A program made the translations under genes and the position numbers. Source: Beaufortia kweichowensis (Eukaryota > Chordata > Actinopteri > Cypriniformes > Gastromyzontidae). Taken from it: a stretch of DNA of 64,000 nucleotides. This document shows, in pieces, positions 25,901-38,795 of this stretch (position 1 is the stretch's first letter; each line of letters opens with the position of its first letter). The stretch spans positions 3,573,988 through 3,637,987 of the forward strand of contig CM032794.1 of assembly GCA_019155185.1 (NCBI GenBank). Reading direction: 5' to 3'. The notes under the pieces were generated by a model. The model was not told where the DNA came from and ran no database searches. It saw nothing but the letters and a program-made list of their open reading frames with translations.

Positions 25901-28900
25901 AAAACTTTTCCCACTGTTAATTTCATATTAGCTAATGCATTTACTAATGTTAACAAATACAACCTAATAAGTGTTACCTTTTTATTTTTTTTTAAAGTTG
26001 CATTTTTGTTACTGTGTACTCACTCTCATTCATACCAGTGTGAGTCTCTTCACCTTAAAAAGATAGAATTGAGAAGCATATGGAAGTACCTTAGTGGTCA
26101 TGACCAGCTCATGATAGATGATGTAATCAGGGGTGTAGCCCATCCCGAACAGAGCACTGGTCGGGTGAAGATGGCACGGCATTCCAGTTCTCACGTTCAC
26201 ATACTCGCCTATTCCCTAAACACAAGATAGAAAGTCTTTTCACACACTGACTTGTGCATATTATATTAAATAATGAAACTCTGTATTGAAATTTCATCTG
26301 TTCATATAAGGCTGTGCGAAGTACCTTTAATTTAGCAGCTTGGTGGAAGTACGCAGCACAGATGCATTTCCTGATCACATCCCAGTCTGAGCCGCAGGAA
26401 ATTAGATTCATTTTCTGCTGCACCATGATGTCTTTGAGCTGAGCTCGCACCTCACGCACCTGAGATGAAACCATAAAACCTCTCATTTAAAAAAAACATG
26501 TTTTAAAACATTTAAAAAAATAATACAATACAATAACCTATACTGTGTACATACTAACAAAAAGTACACAAATGTCTTAAGATAAAAAGATCAAAATGGA
26601 CACAATGTGTGGTCCAATAAAAATATTATAAAGTATATTTCAAGAACAATGAAATAGTTTTGGTACTACTTTAAGAAATGATCACTCTGACGTACCTTGC
26701 GCATGGCTTTAGTGTGTATGAAATGATCATTACACCAGATGCTGGAATAATTGTTGTTCTTCCACTGCAGGTAAACATTAAGGAAGGTCAGGTGATCGCT
26801 CTCAGGTACAGAGAACTTCTCTCTCACCTGGTCACTCTCTTCCTCACGACCCTAGATAAATGACAGTAGATACACCACTTATAATACAGCATCAACATAC
26901 ACAGCACTACATAAAAATGTATGATGCACTACAATCAAACACTGTTTACCATCATATTAAAAAAAAATTACACATGGAATTATACATGCTTAAAGATATC
27001 ACAGTAAAATATATATAGAATGAATGTAGGGTTAAAGTCAAAACTATAATAAACAAGTAAAATAAAGATTAATAATTTATTTGGCAACCATGGCTGTTTG
27101 GTGCAAATTTATTTTTTTCTGGCTGACTAAATAGACTAGATTTGGTACCTTTGGTCTGTAAAAGATGGATGGAACAGACAACATGGAGACAATGATGAGG
27201 ATGTCAGCACTGCAGCCCATGTCACATGACACGATCAACATCTTAGACAGAGCCGGGTCCAGAGGAAACTCCACCATGAGCCGCCCGGTGGGTGTCAGAG
27301 AACCTGACATGAGAGAAGACAGACAGAAGTCAACCGGGAAAGTGCTGATGGAGGAAAATGACTGCGTTTGAGCATTTTAGAAGCTCAGATTTCACAGATT
27401 ATTTGACAGACTAAGAAGATTAGTGAGTGAGTGTGGTAAGAAGCAGAGCAGGTAAACCTTAATCAGAAATAATCTGCTGTTAACACGGACGAGAGCTAGA
27501 AGCAAAAGAGCTCAACACAAACAAACCCAGAGAGATATGCTGGAAATGACATTAAGATCCTAAGATCAAGCGCTTTGAAGCAATTCTTTAATTTAAATAT
27601 ACACCACAAGAAGTTACCTTCAAAAGAGTTGCATTTTAATATAATTTAAAAAATAGTGAACTAATTATGGAAAATTCAAATGAAAAATTCTCAAGTCAGA
27701 CAAGCAACAGTAAACCAGATGGAATAATTCAAGCTGTTAAGGTTTGCTTTACTCAGTGCTAGGATTGTAATAATTACACCTACCGAATAAAATTAAATCT
27801 TTTATCAGTCATGTAGATTGAAATGAAGCATCATTTGTCCAAATAAATACATATTTTTTTCTTTTTACTGTATATTTTGATTTACTAAAGGGGCGGGGCT
27901 TAGCTGAGGGGCAGTCCCACATAACAGAAGACTAACAAGCTCCTCGTTTTCTCTCTGAAAGCTTTCGAAAAACATATCACATAGGGCAAACATGAAACAT
28001 CTCCTCCATGACGAGTGCTCTTACGGTGATGTTCTGTCAGGGTGTTTAAAGCAGAGAGACGGTCTTACCCGTGTTGTCAAGCGCCCCCAGGATCCACAGC
28101 TGGTACATGGAGTTCAGCATGTTGTCTTCAGGTGGAGGATCCATAAAGTGGAAGAGCAGAAGATCTTGTACTCCTAGTGACTTCAGCAGTAGCACGACAT
28201 TAGCCAGGTTGGTTCTCTGGATCTCAGGAATGGTGGTGGTGAGCATCTCGTTCTTGTAAGCGCTTTGAGTGTATAACCTAAAGACAACAGACAATTTTCT
28301 CACTTCTGTTCTTTTTACTGAATTACTTAAATAGATCAGCCTCAAATTTATTAAAGGATCTCATTAAAGGATAACCTGATGTTTGAGAAAGTGTCTATCT
28401 AACCTGTAACACTGTCCTGGGCCTGTTCTTCCAGCTCTTCCTGATCGCTGGTTGGCATTGGCCTGACTGATGGGGTACACTTGCAGGGCATCCATACCAA
28501 TACGTGGATTAAACACCTACACGACAGAGGAAAGATGTTTTTTTAGTAAGTGTGAGATTCACGCTGTAGAGCATCTTATCAAAGTCAGGTTTCATGTGGT
28601 TTTTACCTTCAGCTTGCAGTAACCCGAATCCACCACAAACATGATCCCATCCACCGTCAAAGACGTCTCAGCAATGTTTGTGGCAACTATGCATTTCCTC
28701 ACTCCATCTGGAGCCTGTGAGTAAAGTTGTTTATACATTTAGACATCCTTGATCATTTGACTTTAGGAGATGATCTGATGATCATAAACATTTACCTTCT
28801 GGAAGATCTTGGCCTGTAGATCTGAAGGCAACTGTGAGTAGATGGGCAGCACAGCGAGAGGCGGAGCATTCTCTAGATCCTCCAATCGCTCCACAATCTG

Positions 28901-31900
28901 ATCTGACGTCACCTACAGCAGGAATGGATGTCACACTTGTTATACAACACCACTGTATTGTAAATTGTAAGAAACAAAGTGTTGCTTTGTTCAAATTTTA
29001 TTCATAATGCTCATACAGGAATAAAGACCATCCTCACCTCAATGTCCTCCTGACCAGGCATGAAGATGAGGATATCACCCGACATCCCGCTGAGATGAAT
29101 CTGCAGGGCTTGTTTCACGGCTGCCTCCACGTAGTCCTCCTGAGGAGTCTGAAGAACAGCAACACCAGGACACATCATTAGCATACAGCTCAGAATCAGA
29201 TTAAACCTGACGTTAAGACGTTTTTAACACCTCACCTTACTGAACAAGACATCCACTGGGAACGTCCTGCCGGGAATGTGGAAAATAGGAACGTTTCCGA
29301 AGAATGCTGCAAATTTGTCTGAGTCCATGGTGGCAGACGTGACAATGAGCTTTAAGTCTGAACGTCTGGATACCACCTAAATCAAGCAAAAAATGATTAA
29401 AAATGCAAGTCGTTAGTATAATAAAAACAGTACTAGTGACCAAAAACAACCACATTTATCCTGATAAAATAAATTAACGTCTATTTCAGACATTTAGTAT
29501 AGACGGGGTCTATTTATTTTAGAGAAGAGGACATTTGTAGGACACAATACCACATTATTTAAACTCCCAGTATGAATGCTGTAACCTGTTAATATAGGTT
29601 TAGAAATGAAAAGGCGCGAGCAGTCGAAGCTCACCTCTCTCAGCAAACCGAACAACACGTCAGTGTTAAGGGAACGTTCATGGGCTTCATCCATGATGAC
29701 AGCACTGTAATGATCCAGGTCTGATTCTCGCAGAGATTCCCTCAGGAGAATCCCATCAGTCATGTATTTTATTAAAGTCTTCTCTGATGTACAGTCTTCA
29801 AAACGGATAGCATAACCAACCTGGAACACATAATAAAACAGTAAGCGGAGTTATTAAACCCCCATACCATCACTGTTATATATACAGCAATAGCAATGTT
29901 ATACAGACAAATGTTCAATGTATAATTAAATTAAATAAAAGTATTAAAATAAATTACATATTATATAGTAAATAAGCCTGAAAATAGGGGTGTAACAATA
30001 TTTTGTGCAAAAAAAATTACAAAACATTATGATAATATTTTTATAATACAACACCTGTTAAATCGTATTGGTTAAGCTGCCATCATGACATTTAATATAA
30101 TGCTTTAAAAAAAGTTTTTAATTTTAATTTTATGTTATCATTCAGTTTAGTTTTTTAGACCTGTTAAATTTTTATTAATTTACATACAAAACTTTCAATT
30201 AAATTGCAGATATATTAAAACCAATTCTATAACAAGGTGATATGAATAAAAAAAACAAAAAATTACTGAATGTTAACAGTTTCATTTGTAAAATTATGCA
30301 TTAAATATTGTAGTACTATCATAGGGTAAATTAGATCCAATTAGAATTTCGCACACACTCTATAGTGTTTTCAGGTTTGGGTCAGTCAAGTTGGGTTGAG
30401 TCATTTTCAGACCTGTAAAGACCATCAGAGCACATGCTAGTCTGCTAACATCCACCAGATGGCAGTATTTCTCAATACATCCAATGTTAGGATGTCAGGT
30501 ACCAACCTCCTCTCCCAGGTTACTGTTCATTTCCTCGCTGACTCTTTTAGCGACGCTCATGGCTGCCACTCTACGCGGCTGGGTACAGCCCACCATACCA
30601 TAACCCGTGTAACCGTCCTCGTGAAGATACTGTGTCAGCTGTGTGGTCTTACCGCTGCCCGTCTCCCCCACCACTATCACAATATTGTTATCCCTGCAAG
30701 AACACATGAAACATGAGTATATTTTGTATATCGAGTGACCTGACTCAAAGCGTGAGAGCGCACATAAACGAGATAATGTTCAGAACCTGATGATGTTGAG
30801 CAGCTGCTGGCGAACGGCAAAGATGGGCAGATACTGTCTCTGCTCTAAGAGAGTTTTCTTCTTAGCGAAATCACTGCTGGCTTCACTCTTCTCCTTCATG
30901 TGATCGGCAAACTTCTGCTCAGCTCTGAGATAAAGATTAATGAAACATTGTGAGCAAACCAGTCTAGTAGCACTTTGAATTTGTTGAAGTGAACATTAGT
31001 TACCTATAATCCACAGTTCCATCTTCTCCTACAGGTTTCCCCTCTTCTGCCCCATCCTCGGTTTTCTTGATGCCCATGATGTCACCCAGTTTGGTGCCGG
31101 CCAGCTCCCAGTGTTTATGCTGAGCCTGTTAAAACACAATAATTACATCTACATCCACACTGAGAGCAGAGTCTTATCACGAATGTATTAAACCTAATGT
31201 GCACCTTTTTTCTCTCTTTCTGCTCTCTGTGACGTCGGACCAGCTGACTGCCCTTGCGGGAGATGATGGCCATGTCTGAGGTGGCATCTTTCACTGGAAT
31301 GACCGGTTCAGGCTGCAGAACCAAATGCAAAATTAATTAAGGGAAACGCATGCAAGTTGTGCAATGACACCAAGCGGATCCATGTTTAAAGACCAGCATG
31401 ATAACGTTTACCTGCTTAGTAAAGACAATTCTACCATCCAGGAAGGGGGGGACAAGATTATGGACAAGCAGGTGGACTTTGGCAGCATTGTCCTCCTCAA
31501 AGTCCTCATCCACCTCCAAACGCTGCACGACCCCACTGGTCAGCATACGGTTGGTCTCCCAACGTTCATTATCCTGGAGAGAGATGCACACATGTAAGTA
31601 TGACAGCATCTGTGTTAGGTATGCACATTTGAACAGTTTGGAACAAGTGTAGCGGTACCTCATTAATCTGCCGTTTCTGTGCTGAGATGCGTTTCTGGGT
31701 CTGTTTTTGTAGGATTTGCTCTCTCTTCTTCACATACTCTTCTGAGCTGGATGTCAGAGGATTGTGGAACTCGTCATAGCCTTCATCCATCATGTACCAG
31801 TCTCGATCCGCTTGCTGTTGGAACATGGCGCATTTACACAGTTTGTTCTCAACAAAAGCACCATCTTGTGTGGGAATACTGTAAACATTTATTTGGCTGT

Positions 31901-34193
31901 TGGTTAATACTATTTAATAGCCCATATCAAAAAAAATCCAGAAATTTTAGAAATCATTTTAGCCTTAGTTTTTACATTTTAATAAGCAATTAAAAGTATG
32001 TGTGTTCTTTAGAAAAAGATAAAAGAATGAATGTACATACAACCAGAAAATGAACTAACAAAGTTATTGGGGGTTCCAAGATATATTTATACAAAATATT
32101 GCAAATGTGCAACAGGCATATCATTATGATTCGCAATAACTGAGTGATTTAAATAAAAGCTTAAAAGCTATGCATACATTTAAGTTCAGAGAGACTAGCG
32201 ATACATTGTGACAAGTGATGCTTTCTTTTAGAAAGAACGAAGTTAGTTACATAATTTTCAGTTTTTAAATACATTTTTGAATATAACTATAATATAACAG
32301 ACCTAGTCATTAGAATTTATTTTTATTATTAATAATTTCAACTGTAAGGATAGCAATTGTATAATTTTTAGGACTCACCCTTTGATCTTCCTCCCACTGT
32401 TCTTTCTCGTCTTCATTATTAAATAGGATGCCATTTTCGCCATCCTCTCTTTTATCACCTATAAAATAAACAACCATATAAATGTAACACTATAACCACT
32501 GCATATGAATCATATGATTTTCAATACAATCTGTATAAATATAATTAATATAATATACTGCATAAAATCATGACTTTAGACAAAGTGCATAAAAATGAGT
32601 GAACTACTCTTTGTAGCAATGCTAAATTCTGATATAAATTGACACAGTAACCATCATTCACCAAACATCTCATGCATAATGACTGTATTGTACATGTATT
32701 TGGTCCTTACCTTTCCCTCGTGACAGGCGAGGAGTGGAGCCTAGATGTTTCCTGTCGTTGGCCCACTCGTTGTACTTGTATGAGGGAGTTGGTAATGGAG
32801 TATCTGCTGGATATTGAGCTCTAACTGACCTAAACAACAAAATCAATAATGTTGGATCTTGTACAAACACTGATCATCAGATACACAATAAATGTTTAAG
32901 CGAACACTGAGATGCTGATGTGATTCATACTTGTCCCTCCTCTCGCTGTCACGGACAGAGCGATGGCTGCGCTCCGAGCGGTCGTATTCCTGGTGGGATG
33001 GGGCAGGAGACGGGCTCTCCCAGTGCGAGTGGCGTGAGCTGTTATATCCACTGTCATCTTCATCCCAGCTGGAGCGTGACGGAGTTGTCAAGCCTGTGTG
33101 TAAAAATGTAACACATATAATGTAAACTGACCATGTAAAAATGTAAGAATGTTCTTGTTGATTGTAGGAGATTGCAATATTCTCCTAGCAGATAAAACAC
33201 CAGATGACCAAAATGCAGAATTCAGAGACTATTCTTGAGCAAATCTAAGAGCGTGACTGACCTCTGGGTCTATTACGGGGTGATTCGGGTTCATCTCGGC
33301 GCCCGCCGCGGCTGAGACGCTCTGACCCAAAGTCTCTCTGGGATCGCTCACTCCTCGCGCTGCCATCACCACGCTCAGACCGGCTGCTGCTGTGCCCTCG
33401 ACTGCGGCTGCTTTCACGTTCATCTGCCCAAACCCCATATAAGAAAAAACAATATTAGAAAATGGAATTCTGGGTAACCACCAATGGGATTTCAAAGGTG
33501 AGCCCCTCACTTACCTCTGTCTTTTTTCCTCTCTCGGTCACGGTAACGATCTTGATCTCCGTCTCGGGTCCTGTCTCTGCTCTTGTCTTCTTTGGAGGAT
33601 GCATAAACAGCATGTTCACGTCTGTCTTTCTCCCTCTGCTGATGTTTCCTTTTGAACTCCTCATTAACCCCTCCAGGGTTTGAGGGTGTTTCTGAGCCAG
33701 TTACACGGTACTTCCTGCAAGGATACACGGTACTTCCTTAAACATTTTTATGCTTAAAAATAGTAAAATTATACACTCAGGTGGCAGTTAAAATTTATTA
33801 AAATTTTTCCATTTCAACTGATATTAAGAAATCGTACGGTTCTTTGATAAAAAAAACCTGTCACAAACAAACTCACCTTTCTTTCTTCCCATTCCTGCTG
33901 TCACTATCCTCCTGGTTTTCATCATCAGACCCTGAATCACTCTTTTCCTCCTCCCAGTCCTTGTACGATGACACCTTGGATTTTTTGGGCTGATCATCTA
34001 GCCTGTCTTTTCCCTCTCGCTCCTTGCGTTTCTGGGCAGCGAGCAGGTCCAGACCCAGGAGTGATGTGCGGGGAGCTGGAGCTCTGAACACATGTTGTTC
34101 TGTTGATGCGCTCTTCTTCTTCACAATGAGACCCCCGACCTGTGCACTGGGGTCACTGCCTTCTAGACGATGCAGGGAGGCATCATCTTCCAT
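22903..34193 (-). CDS. dhx38: dhx38: DEAH-box ATP-dependent RNA helicase Prp16, complete (26 coding exons, 1256 aa)
   Basis: Prp16 remodels the spliceosome after the first catalytic step; nuclear. Coding exons in transcript order: 33877-34193, 33515-33714, 33262-33423, 32931-33093, 32711-32829, 32379-32458, 31659-31814, 31412-31573, 31205-31312, 31004-31125, 30787-30924, 30507-30693, 29635-29820, 29236-29376, 29038-29148, 28796-28912, 28607-28714, 28404-28516, 28069-28277, 27149-27303, 26696-26851, 26325-26459, 26090-26215, 25188-25283, 24993-25114, 22903-22984. They total 3771 nt in one uninterrupted frame. The N-terminal 330 residues are RS/RE/RD-rich, as in the human protein. Core motifs: GETGSGKT (585-592), DEAH (682-685), SAT (714-716), QRSGRAGR (882-889). 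The conserved C-terminus TPARFGL lies in an exon 2 kb from the penultimate one. Human DHX38 has 1227 residues. Start at MEDDASLHRLEG, matching the family N-terminus. The donor of exon 30507-30693 (GTTGGT) is weak. No truncation or frameshift. Confidence 0.97.
23024..23090. repeat. Degenerate SINE/LINE-tail fragment in the last dhx38 intron
   Basis: TTTAGCAAATGTTTTTATCC followed by AGAGCAACATTTATAAT resembles, with many changes, the fish repeat motif GCATTTAGCAGACGC...ATCCAAAGCGACTTACA seen better at 48560 and 54612. Weak match. Confidence 0.3.
24360..24950. other. GC-balanced non-repetitive block inside the last dhx38 intron (candidate regulatory element)
   Basis: The block lies in intron 22985-24992. 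It has balanced composition, ATTA/TAAT-rich stretches (24470-24560, 24610-24690) and a purine-rich GAGAAAAG/GATGAGAAAGACGG part, with no repeat signature. There is no exon here: the dhx38 frame joins exon 24993-25114 directly to 22903-22984. This could be an intronic enhancer; conservation is not visible from a single sequence. Confidence 0.35.
25284..26089 (-). other. dhx38 intron with AT-rich relic repeats
   Basis: About 800 bp between exons 26090-26215 and 25188-25283. The stretch 25690-25980 has repeated GTTAACA/AACTAA motifs (for example TTAGTTAACATGAACTAA), typical of a decayed palindromic transposon. No gene in it. Confidence 0.4.
27304..28068 (-). other. dhx38 intron, nothing recognised
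   Basis: A 765-bp intron between coding exons 28069-28277 and 27149-27303. It has no repeat family I can name and no extra exon: the frame is continuous across it (Gly codon split 1/2). Confidence 0.5.
30452..30465 (+). promoter_or_regulatory. CTCF core motif, forward orientation
   Basis: CCACCAGATGGCAG fits every position of the 14-base CTCF core consensus CCASYAGRKGGCRS. It lies in the dhx38 intron between exons 30507-30693 and 29635-29820. A second perfect core, in reverse orientation, is at 61044-61057, so the two face each other. The motif is seen directly; binding is inferred. Confidence 0.45.
31815..32378 (-). other. dhx38 intron, AT-rich, nothing recognised
   Basis: About 560 bp between exons 32379-32458 and 31659-31814, with no repeat or exon I can support. 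The flanking exons join in phase 0. Confidence 0.5.
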
Positions 34194-34407
34194 CTCAGCG
34201 ATGTGTTTTGCTTTTATTTAAACTATTCTGCTATAGACAAAAAAAGTAAACAAAATGATAAAAAAGAATGGTTTTAAGACATACAACCCTAGATATCAAT
34301 CGCGGCTGTTATGTCAATGTAAACATAATCACTAACACTAAGAATTATGGGACAAACATATAAATCAATGTACACGGATATGAATTTAAATGAATCACGA
34401 GACTCAC

Positions 34408-34440
34408 CTTTGAAGCGCTATCATCGGTCCTTAGATGTCT
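34408..34440 (-). other. Probable 5' untranslated exon of dhx38
   Basis: On the minus strand GCGCTTCAAAG is followed by GTGAGTCTCG (donor at 34407/34408). The matching acceptor TTTGTCTATAG lies just upstream of the ATG exon, near 34230. The 5' limit is unknown; transcription probably starts between here and the motif cluster at 34582-34706. Confidence 0.5.
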
Positions 34441-34581
34441 AAATTCATACAAATGTCATACATATTAAGACAGACGTTATGTGACGTGTATAAAAACATT
34501 ACTCATGAAACAGTTTAGCGGTAAACGTCAACAATGTGTATAGGAAGGCGCCATTACAATCCCAGCATTCGCAGGCCCCAT

Positions 34582-34706
34582 TGACGTCATGAACGCATGC
34601 GCAAAAGTTTCGAAACGAGTTACTGTGCAGACCGTTTGACATACGTCAAAATTCACAAGTACCGCGAGAGCAGACATCTCCGTACGTTTTCGAATTGCTC
34701 TCGCGA
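34582..34706. promoter_or_regulatory. dhx38 core promoter motif cluster (CRE, NRF1, TCTCGCGA)
   Basis: A full palindromic CRE, TGACGTCA, lies at 34582-34589. An NRF1-type CGCATGCGCA lies at 34594-34603, CGCGAGA at 34663-34669 and its mirror TCTCGCGA at 34699-34706. These elements mark TATA-less housekeeping promoters in vertebrates. The cluster lies 170-300 bases upstream of the probable 5' UTR exon of dhx38 and sits in a local CpG-containing patch. Confidence 0.6.
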
Positions 34707-34760
34707 TACTTTGTGTCATGCGCTTATCGGGCTGGTCAGCGCCAAAGATAATTAACATTA

Positions 34761-35960
34761 ACAAGATGCGCCACTGCTATATTACTATGAATTGGGTGGA
34801 TTGCAACGCTCACTTTGGCCACTCTAGTATTGTTGGTAGAAAATAGGTTATTTAATTCAGGTTTTAGCAAGCGATTGTAAAAATATCTGCATTCCCCCGT
34901 TCAAGTAGATGGGACTGTTGTCTTGCTATGACTGAAATAGCTGCTTCCTTTTACATGTCGGCGGAGTGCACAGACTTCAGTAAACGGACTTTGGCAGCGC
35001 ACAGTCACCTTCTGTAAAAGAACAGAACATTATTTCTATAAATATTTAATATTCAACATCAGCTTAGTTATTCCAATAAAGTTGGATACTCTTAGTGAAT
35101 AGCAAAATACGTGCAAAAAACAATGCAAACTAAAATGCTTAATAAAATGCAAGTAAAGTCATTTATAAGGTAATAAAATACACCGTAACCTACGGCTGTT
35201 AGCTAACAAAGTCTAATCAAAGGTTATATTTTTTATTTTAAAGAACAAAAGGGAATAAGAGTAATTAGAGGCCACATTTACTTGTCATTTACATTGTTGA
35301 CAATTACACAACCCTGTAAACACTAATTCCACCAAAACCCAAGTTTAGGTTTTTCATAGATATTGGAATGGTTTAGTAAAGAAGTTGTTAAAATGCAAGA
35401 TTTCCCTCATTTGAAAATGTGTTAACTAATTAATGTACATTTCCAAATATAAATTTAAGATATTTTATGAAGTAAGCAAAAAGTCTGGCATAGACTTAAT
35501 TGGTACCTTGGCACTATGAATGATTCACAGAAATGTAAAAAATTGGATTTGAAGTAAACATTTAGTGACAGGGACAGATGTGAAATATGTAACTCGTTTC
35601 AGTAACATTCACAATGAAAAACACAGTATGGTCAGTGGCATGACTGGCTTATTACCACACCACAATGCATAAACACTTTGGTACCAAAATGACAACGATT
35701 CAAGGGACAAAACATCAGAAGTGAGGTGCAGCAACCCACTTAATCAATTAAGTTAAAGGCAAGTCAGATTTGTTTAGGATAAAAACATTGCATAAAATTT
35801 ATTTAATTTATTAATATTTAAAAGCAAAAACCATACAGCATAGCAGTAGTTCAGCGACAGTTGAGCAAACAGTTCAATTGAAAAATAACTACAATGAACA
35901 ATATACTAGTAGTAAATGACTAGAGCAAAGAGAGAAAGTTAAATCATGACTGAGAACTAA
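34761..35960. other. Intergenic AT-rich DNA; nothing recognised
   Basis: 1.2 kb between the dhx38 promoter and the end of the possible minus-strand transcript. No coding frame, RNA gene or clear repeat seen. Confidence 0.4.
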
Positions 35961-37574
35961 GACACTTTGTAAAAGGTTTTATTTATACAATTTTAAGATT
36001 AATTACAAGAACAAACAAATAAAACAATTAAGAACAGGGAAAGTACCAGAAACCAAGTATAACTTAAATGCACTGCTTTTACAATAATTCCTAGTGCAAT
36101 TCAAGAAAGTTCTGTGGAATGTGAAGGCAAACAGTTCTTAATTCACAAGCTGGAAATTGAGGGTGCTTGCAGGGGTGATGCATCAAAGAGCAGGGTCAAG
36201 CTAGAGAGTCTGGACACAAGGGGGATGCCAAAGCTTAACAAGAGTGCTGGGCAGCAAAGAACATGCCTAACTTTCATGCCTACTTTTATCCATAAGGTAT
36301 GAGTTCTTACAGTTCAACAGAATAAAACACCTAGCCAAGAGAGTTAGAAAGGCTACAAAAGGTGAATAATGGGATGGCAAAGGTGGAAGAAACCAAAACA
36401 AAATCAACAAGTGAACAATGTGGGATAATAATAGAAGTAAATGGCTGACAAGTCAAAATTAGACTCCAGAAAGGTGACCGGGCAAGGCAGTATCAGAACA
36501 GGAGTTAACATGGTCTTTAAACGCCACCAGTTCATAAATAAGTTACATGTTATCTAAACAGAGGCTTTTAGGATAATGTGTAAAACTACGAATTTGAAAA
36601 ACCTTAAGTGCTGAAAGCGGTGAGAAACAAAATGCAGAAATCCATCCAGTGAGACTTTCCTTGAAGTAGACAGACATGCAGACAGATTGATGTTTGAAGT
36701 GTCTTTCAGTCCAGTCAATACTGGCAGAAGGTCTTCAGCACTTTATAAATTCACAGCAGAGAAACAGACCATCATGCTAGATGGAACACTGTTAATACAC
36801 AGAGAGAGGAAATAAGAGTTAACGGAGTTAGTTTTATTTGTGGACATAGAAGCATGTTTAGTTTTGTCAAACTATGGTAATGCAGCATAGTCAAAATCAT
36901 GCAGTAAAAGTATATTTACAATATTTTGTCTCTGGAGTGACCCTCGGTCTACAGAAACAGACATGATACTCGGACAACAGTGAGCTGTAGTGACATGTGA
37001 ACAGGCAGAGATCAAACATCAAGATGGTGTCCAGTAACCTAAAGAATTCAGAGACAGAAAACAAATCAAACAGCAGCTCATAAGAGAAACAAGTTGTTAG
37101 AGACTCTTTAGTTTAAATAGTTTTAAAATGAACCCAAAATAAGATTAGTTTAAAAGCGTGTAAAGCAAATCAATAGAATGCACATACTATCATGACATGC
37201 ATTATAGACCTGTAAGCAGCAGTTTACGATTAAGTTTTAATCCAAACACAATCAAGAAAAAGTTTAAGGAAAGAAAGTGTAGAATGAAATTGAATTAGTT
37301 TACCTTTAGTACTTGCCCATTTTGGAAGTCTGCAAAAATCTAGAAAGGACTCAAAGATCCGCCGTTCCAGTGACTGAATGCATGACCTGAAAAAAAAAAA
37401 ACAGAAAAAGCACCTCAATACATATGTTCAGATGATTAGTGTCAGAAACAGAAAATTAACATCTTCAGTAGTACATTGACAATCAGGAGAGATTAAATCA
37501 GCTATGACAGACAACCTGTGGAAATGAAACTGGAGAAAGAATTAAGCAGACCTATAAGAAATGGACTGGAGTAG

Positions 37575-38795
37575 AACTCACCAGGCCTGTTAATGTTCCA
37601 TTTCTGACACCACTCATTTGAAGATCAGTATTGAGGGCTGTGGAAATAACAGTGTAAACTCACCATGCCTTTGGAAATCAGGTTGAAGCAAAACTCACCG
37701 TGCCCACAGAAATTAAACCAGTGCAAACTCACCAGGCCTTTGGAAATCAGGCTGAAGCAAAACTCACCAGGCCTTTGGAAATCAGGCTGAAGCAAAACTC
37801 ACCGGGCCTTTGGAAATCAGGCTTAAGAAACTCACCAGGCCTGTGAAATGAAACTGAAGCAAACTCACCATGCCTTTGGAAATCAGGCTTAAGAAACACA
37901 CCGGGCCTTTGGAAATCAGGCTGAAGCAAAACTCACCAGGCCTTTAGAAATGAAACTGAAGCAAACTCACCATGCCTTTGGAAATCAGGCTTAAGAAACT
38001 CACCGGGCCTGTGGAAATGAAACTGGAGCAAACTCACCATGCCTTTGGAAATCAGGCTTAAGAAACTCACCATGCCTTTGGAAATCAGGCTTAAGAAACT
38101 CACCGGGCCTTTGGAAATCAGGCTGAAGCAAAACTCACCGGGCCTTTGGAAATCAGGCTTAAGAAACTCACCGGGCCTTTGGAAATCAGGCTTAAGAAAC
38201 TCACCGGGCCTTTGGAAATGAAACTGGAGCAAACTCACCATGCCTTTGGAAATCAGGCTTAAGAAACTCACCAGGCCTTTGGAAATCAGGCTTAAGAAAC
38301 TCACCATGCCTTTGGAAATCAGGCTTAAGAAACTCACCATGCCTTTGGAAATCAGGCTGAAGCAAAACTCACCATGCCTTTGGAAATCAGGCTTAAGAAA
38401 CTCACCGGGCCTTTAGAAATGAAACTGGAGCAAACTCACCATGCCTTTGGAAATCAGGCTTAAGAAACTCACCAATCTTTGGAAATCAGGCTTAAGAAAC
38501 TCACCGGGCCTTTGGAAATGAAAACTCACCATGGAAATCAGCAAACTCACCATGCCTGTGGAAATCAGGCTTAAGAAACTCACCATGCCTTTGGAAATCA
38601 GGCTGAAGCAAAACTCACCAGGCCTTTGGAAATCAGGCTTAAGAAACTCACCGGGCCTTTGGAAATGAAACTGGAGCAAACTCACCATGCCTGTGGAAAT
38701 CAGGCTTAAGAAACTCACCGGGCCTTTAGAAATGAAACTGGAGCAAACTCACCGGGCCTTTGGAAATCAGGCTGCAGCAACTCACTAGACCTCTA
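37575..38795. repeat. Minisatellite, about 35 units of 33-35 bp, each carrying a 5' splice-site consensus on the minus strand
   Basis: Unit on the + strand: CTCACC(A/G)GGCCTTTGGAAAT followed by CAGGCTTAAGAAA, CAGGCTGAAGCAAAA or GAAACTGGAGCAAA. On the minus strand each unit holds GGTGAGTTT and an upstream CTTCAG or TTTCCACAG, so it looks like a 3' splice site fused to a 5' splice site. Because many units are 33 bp, all frames repeat at 11 codons, giving long but artefactual frames (..VSFLSLISKG.., ..GEFLKPDFQRP..). Unit types alternate, with higher-order pairs of about 66-68 bp. Two units near 38515-38545 are truncated. Confidence 0.9.

Noticed and set aside
33229..33510. 93-codon minus-strand frame in the dhx38 5' region
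   Set aside because: It is the wrong frame of the Arg/Ser-rich exon 33262-33423; the true frame gives the family sequence.
37933..38718. Minus-strand frames of 135 and 101 codons with an 11-residue repeat
   Set aside because: They exist because the minisatellite unit is mostly 33 bp; several frames are open at once and truncated units shift the frame.
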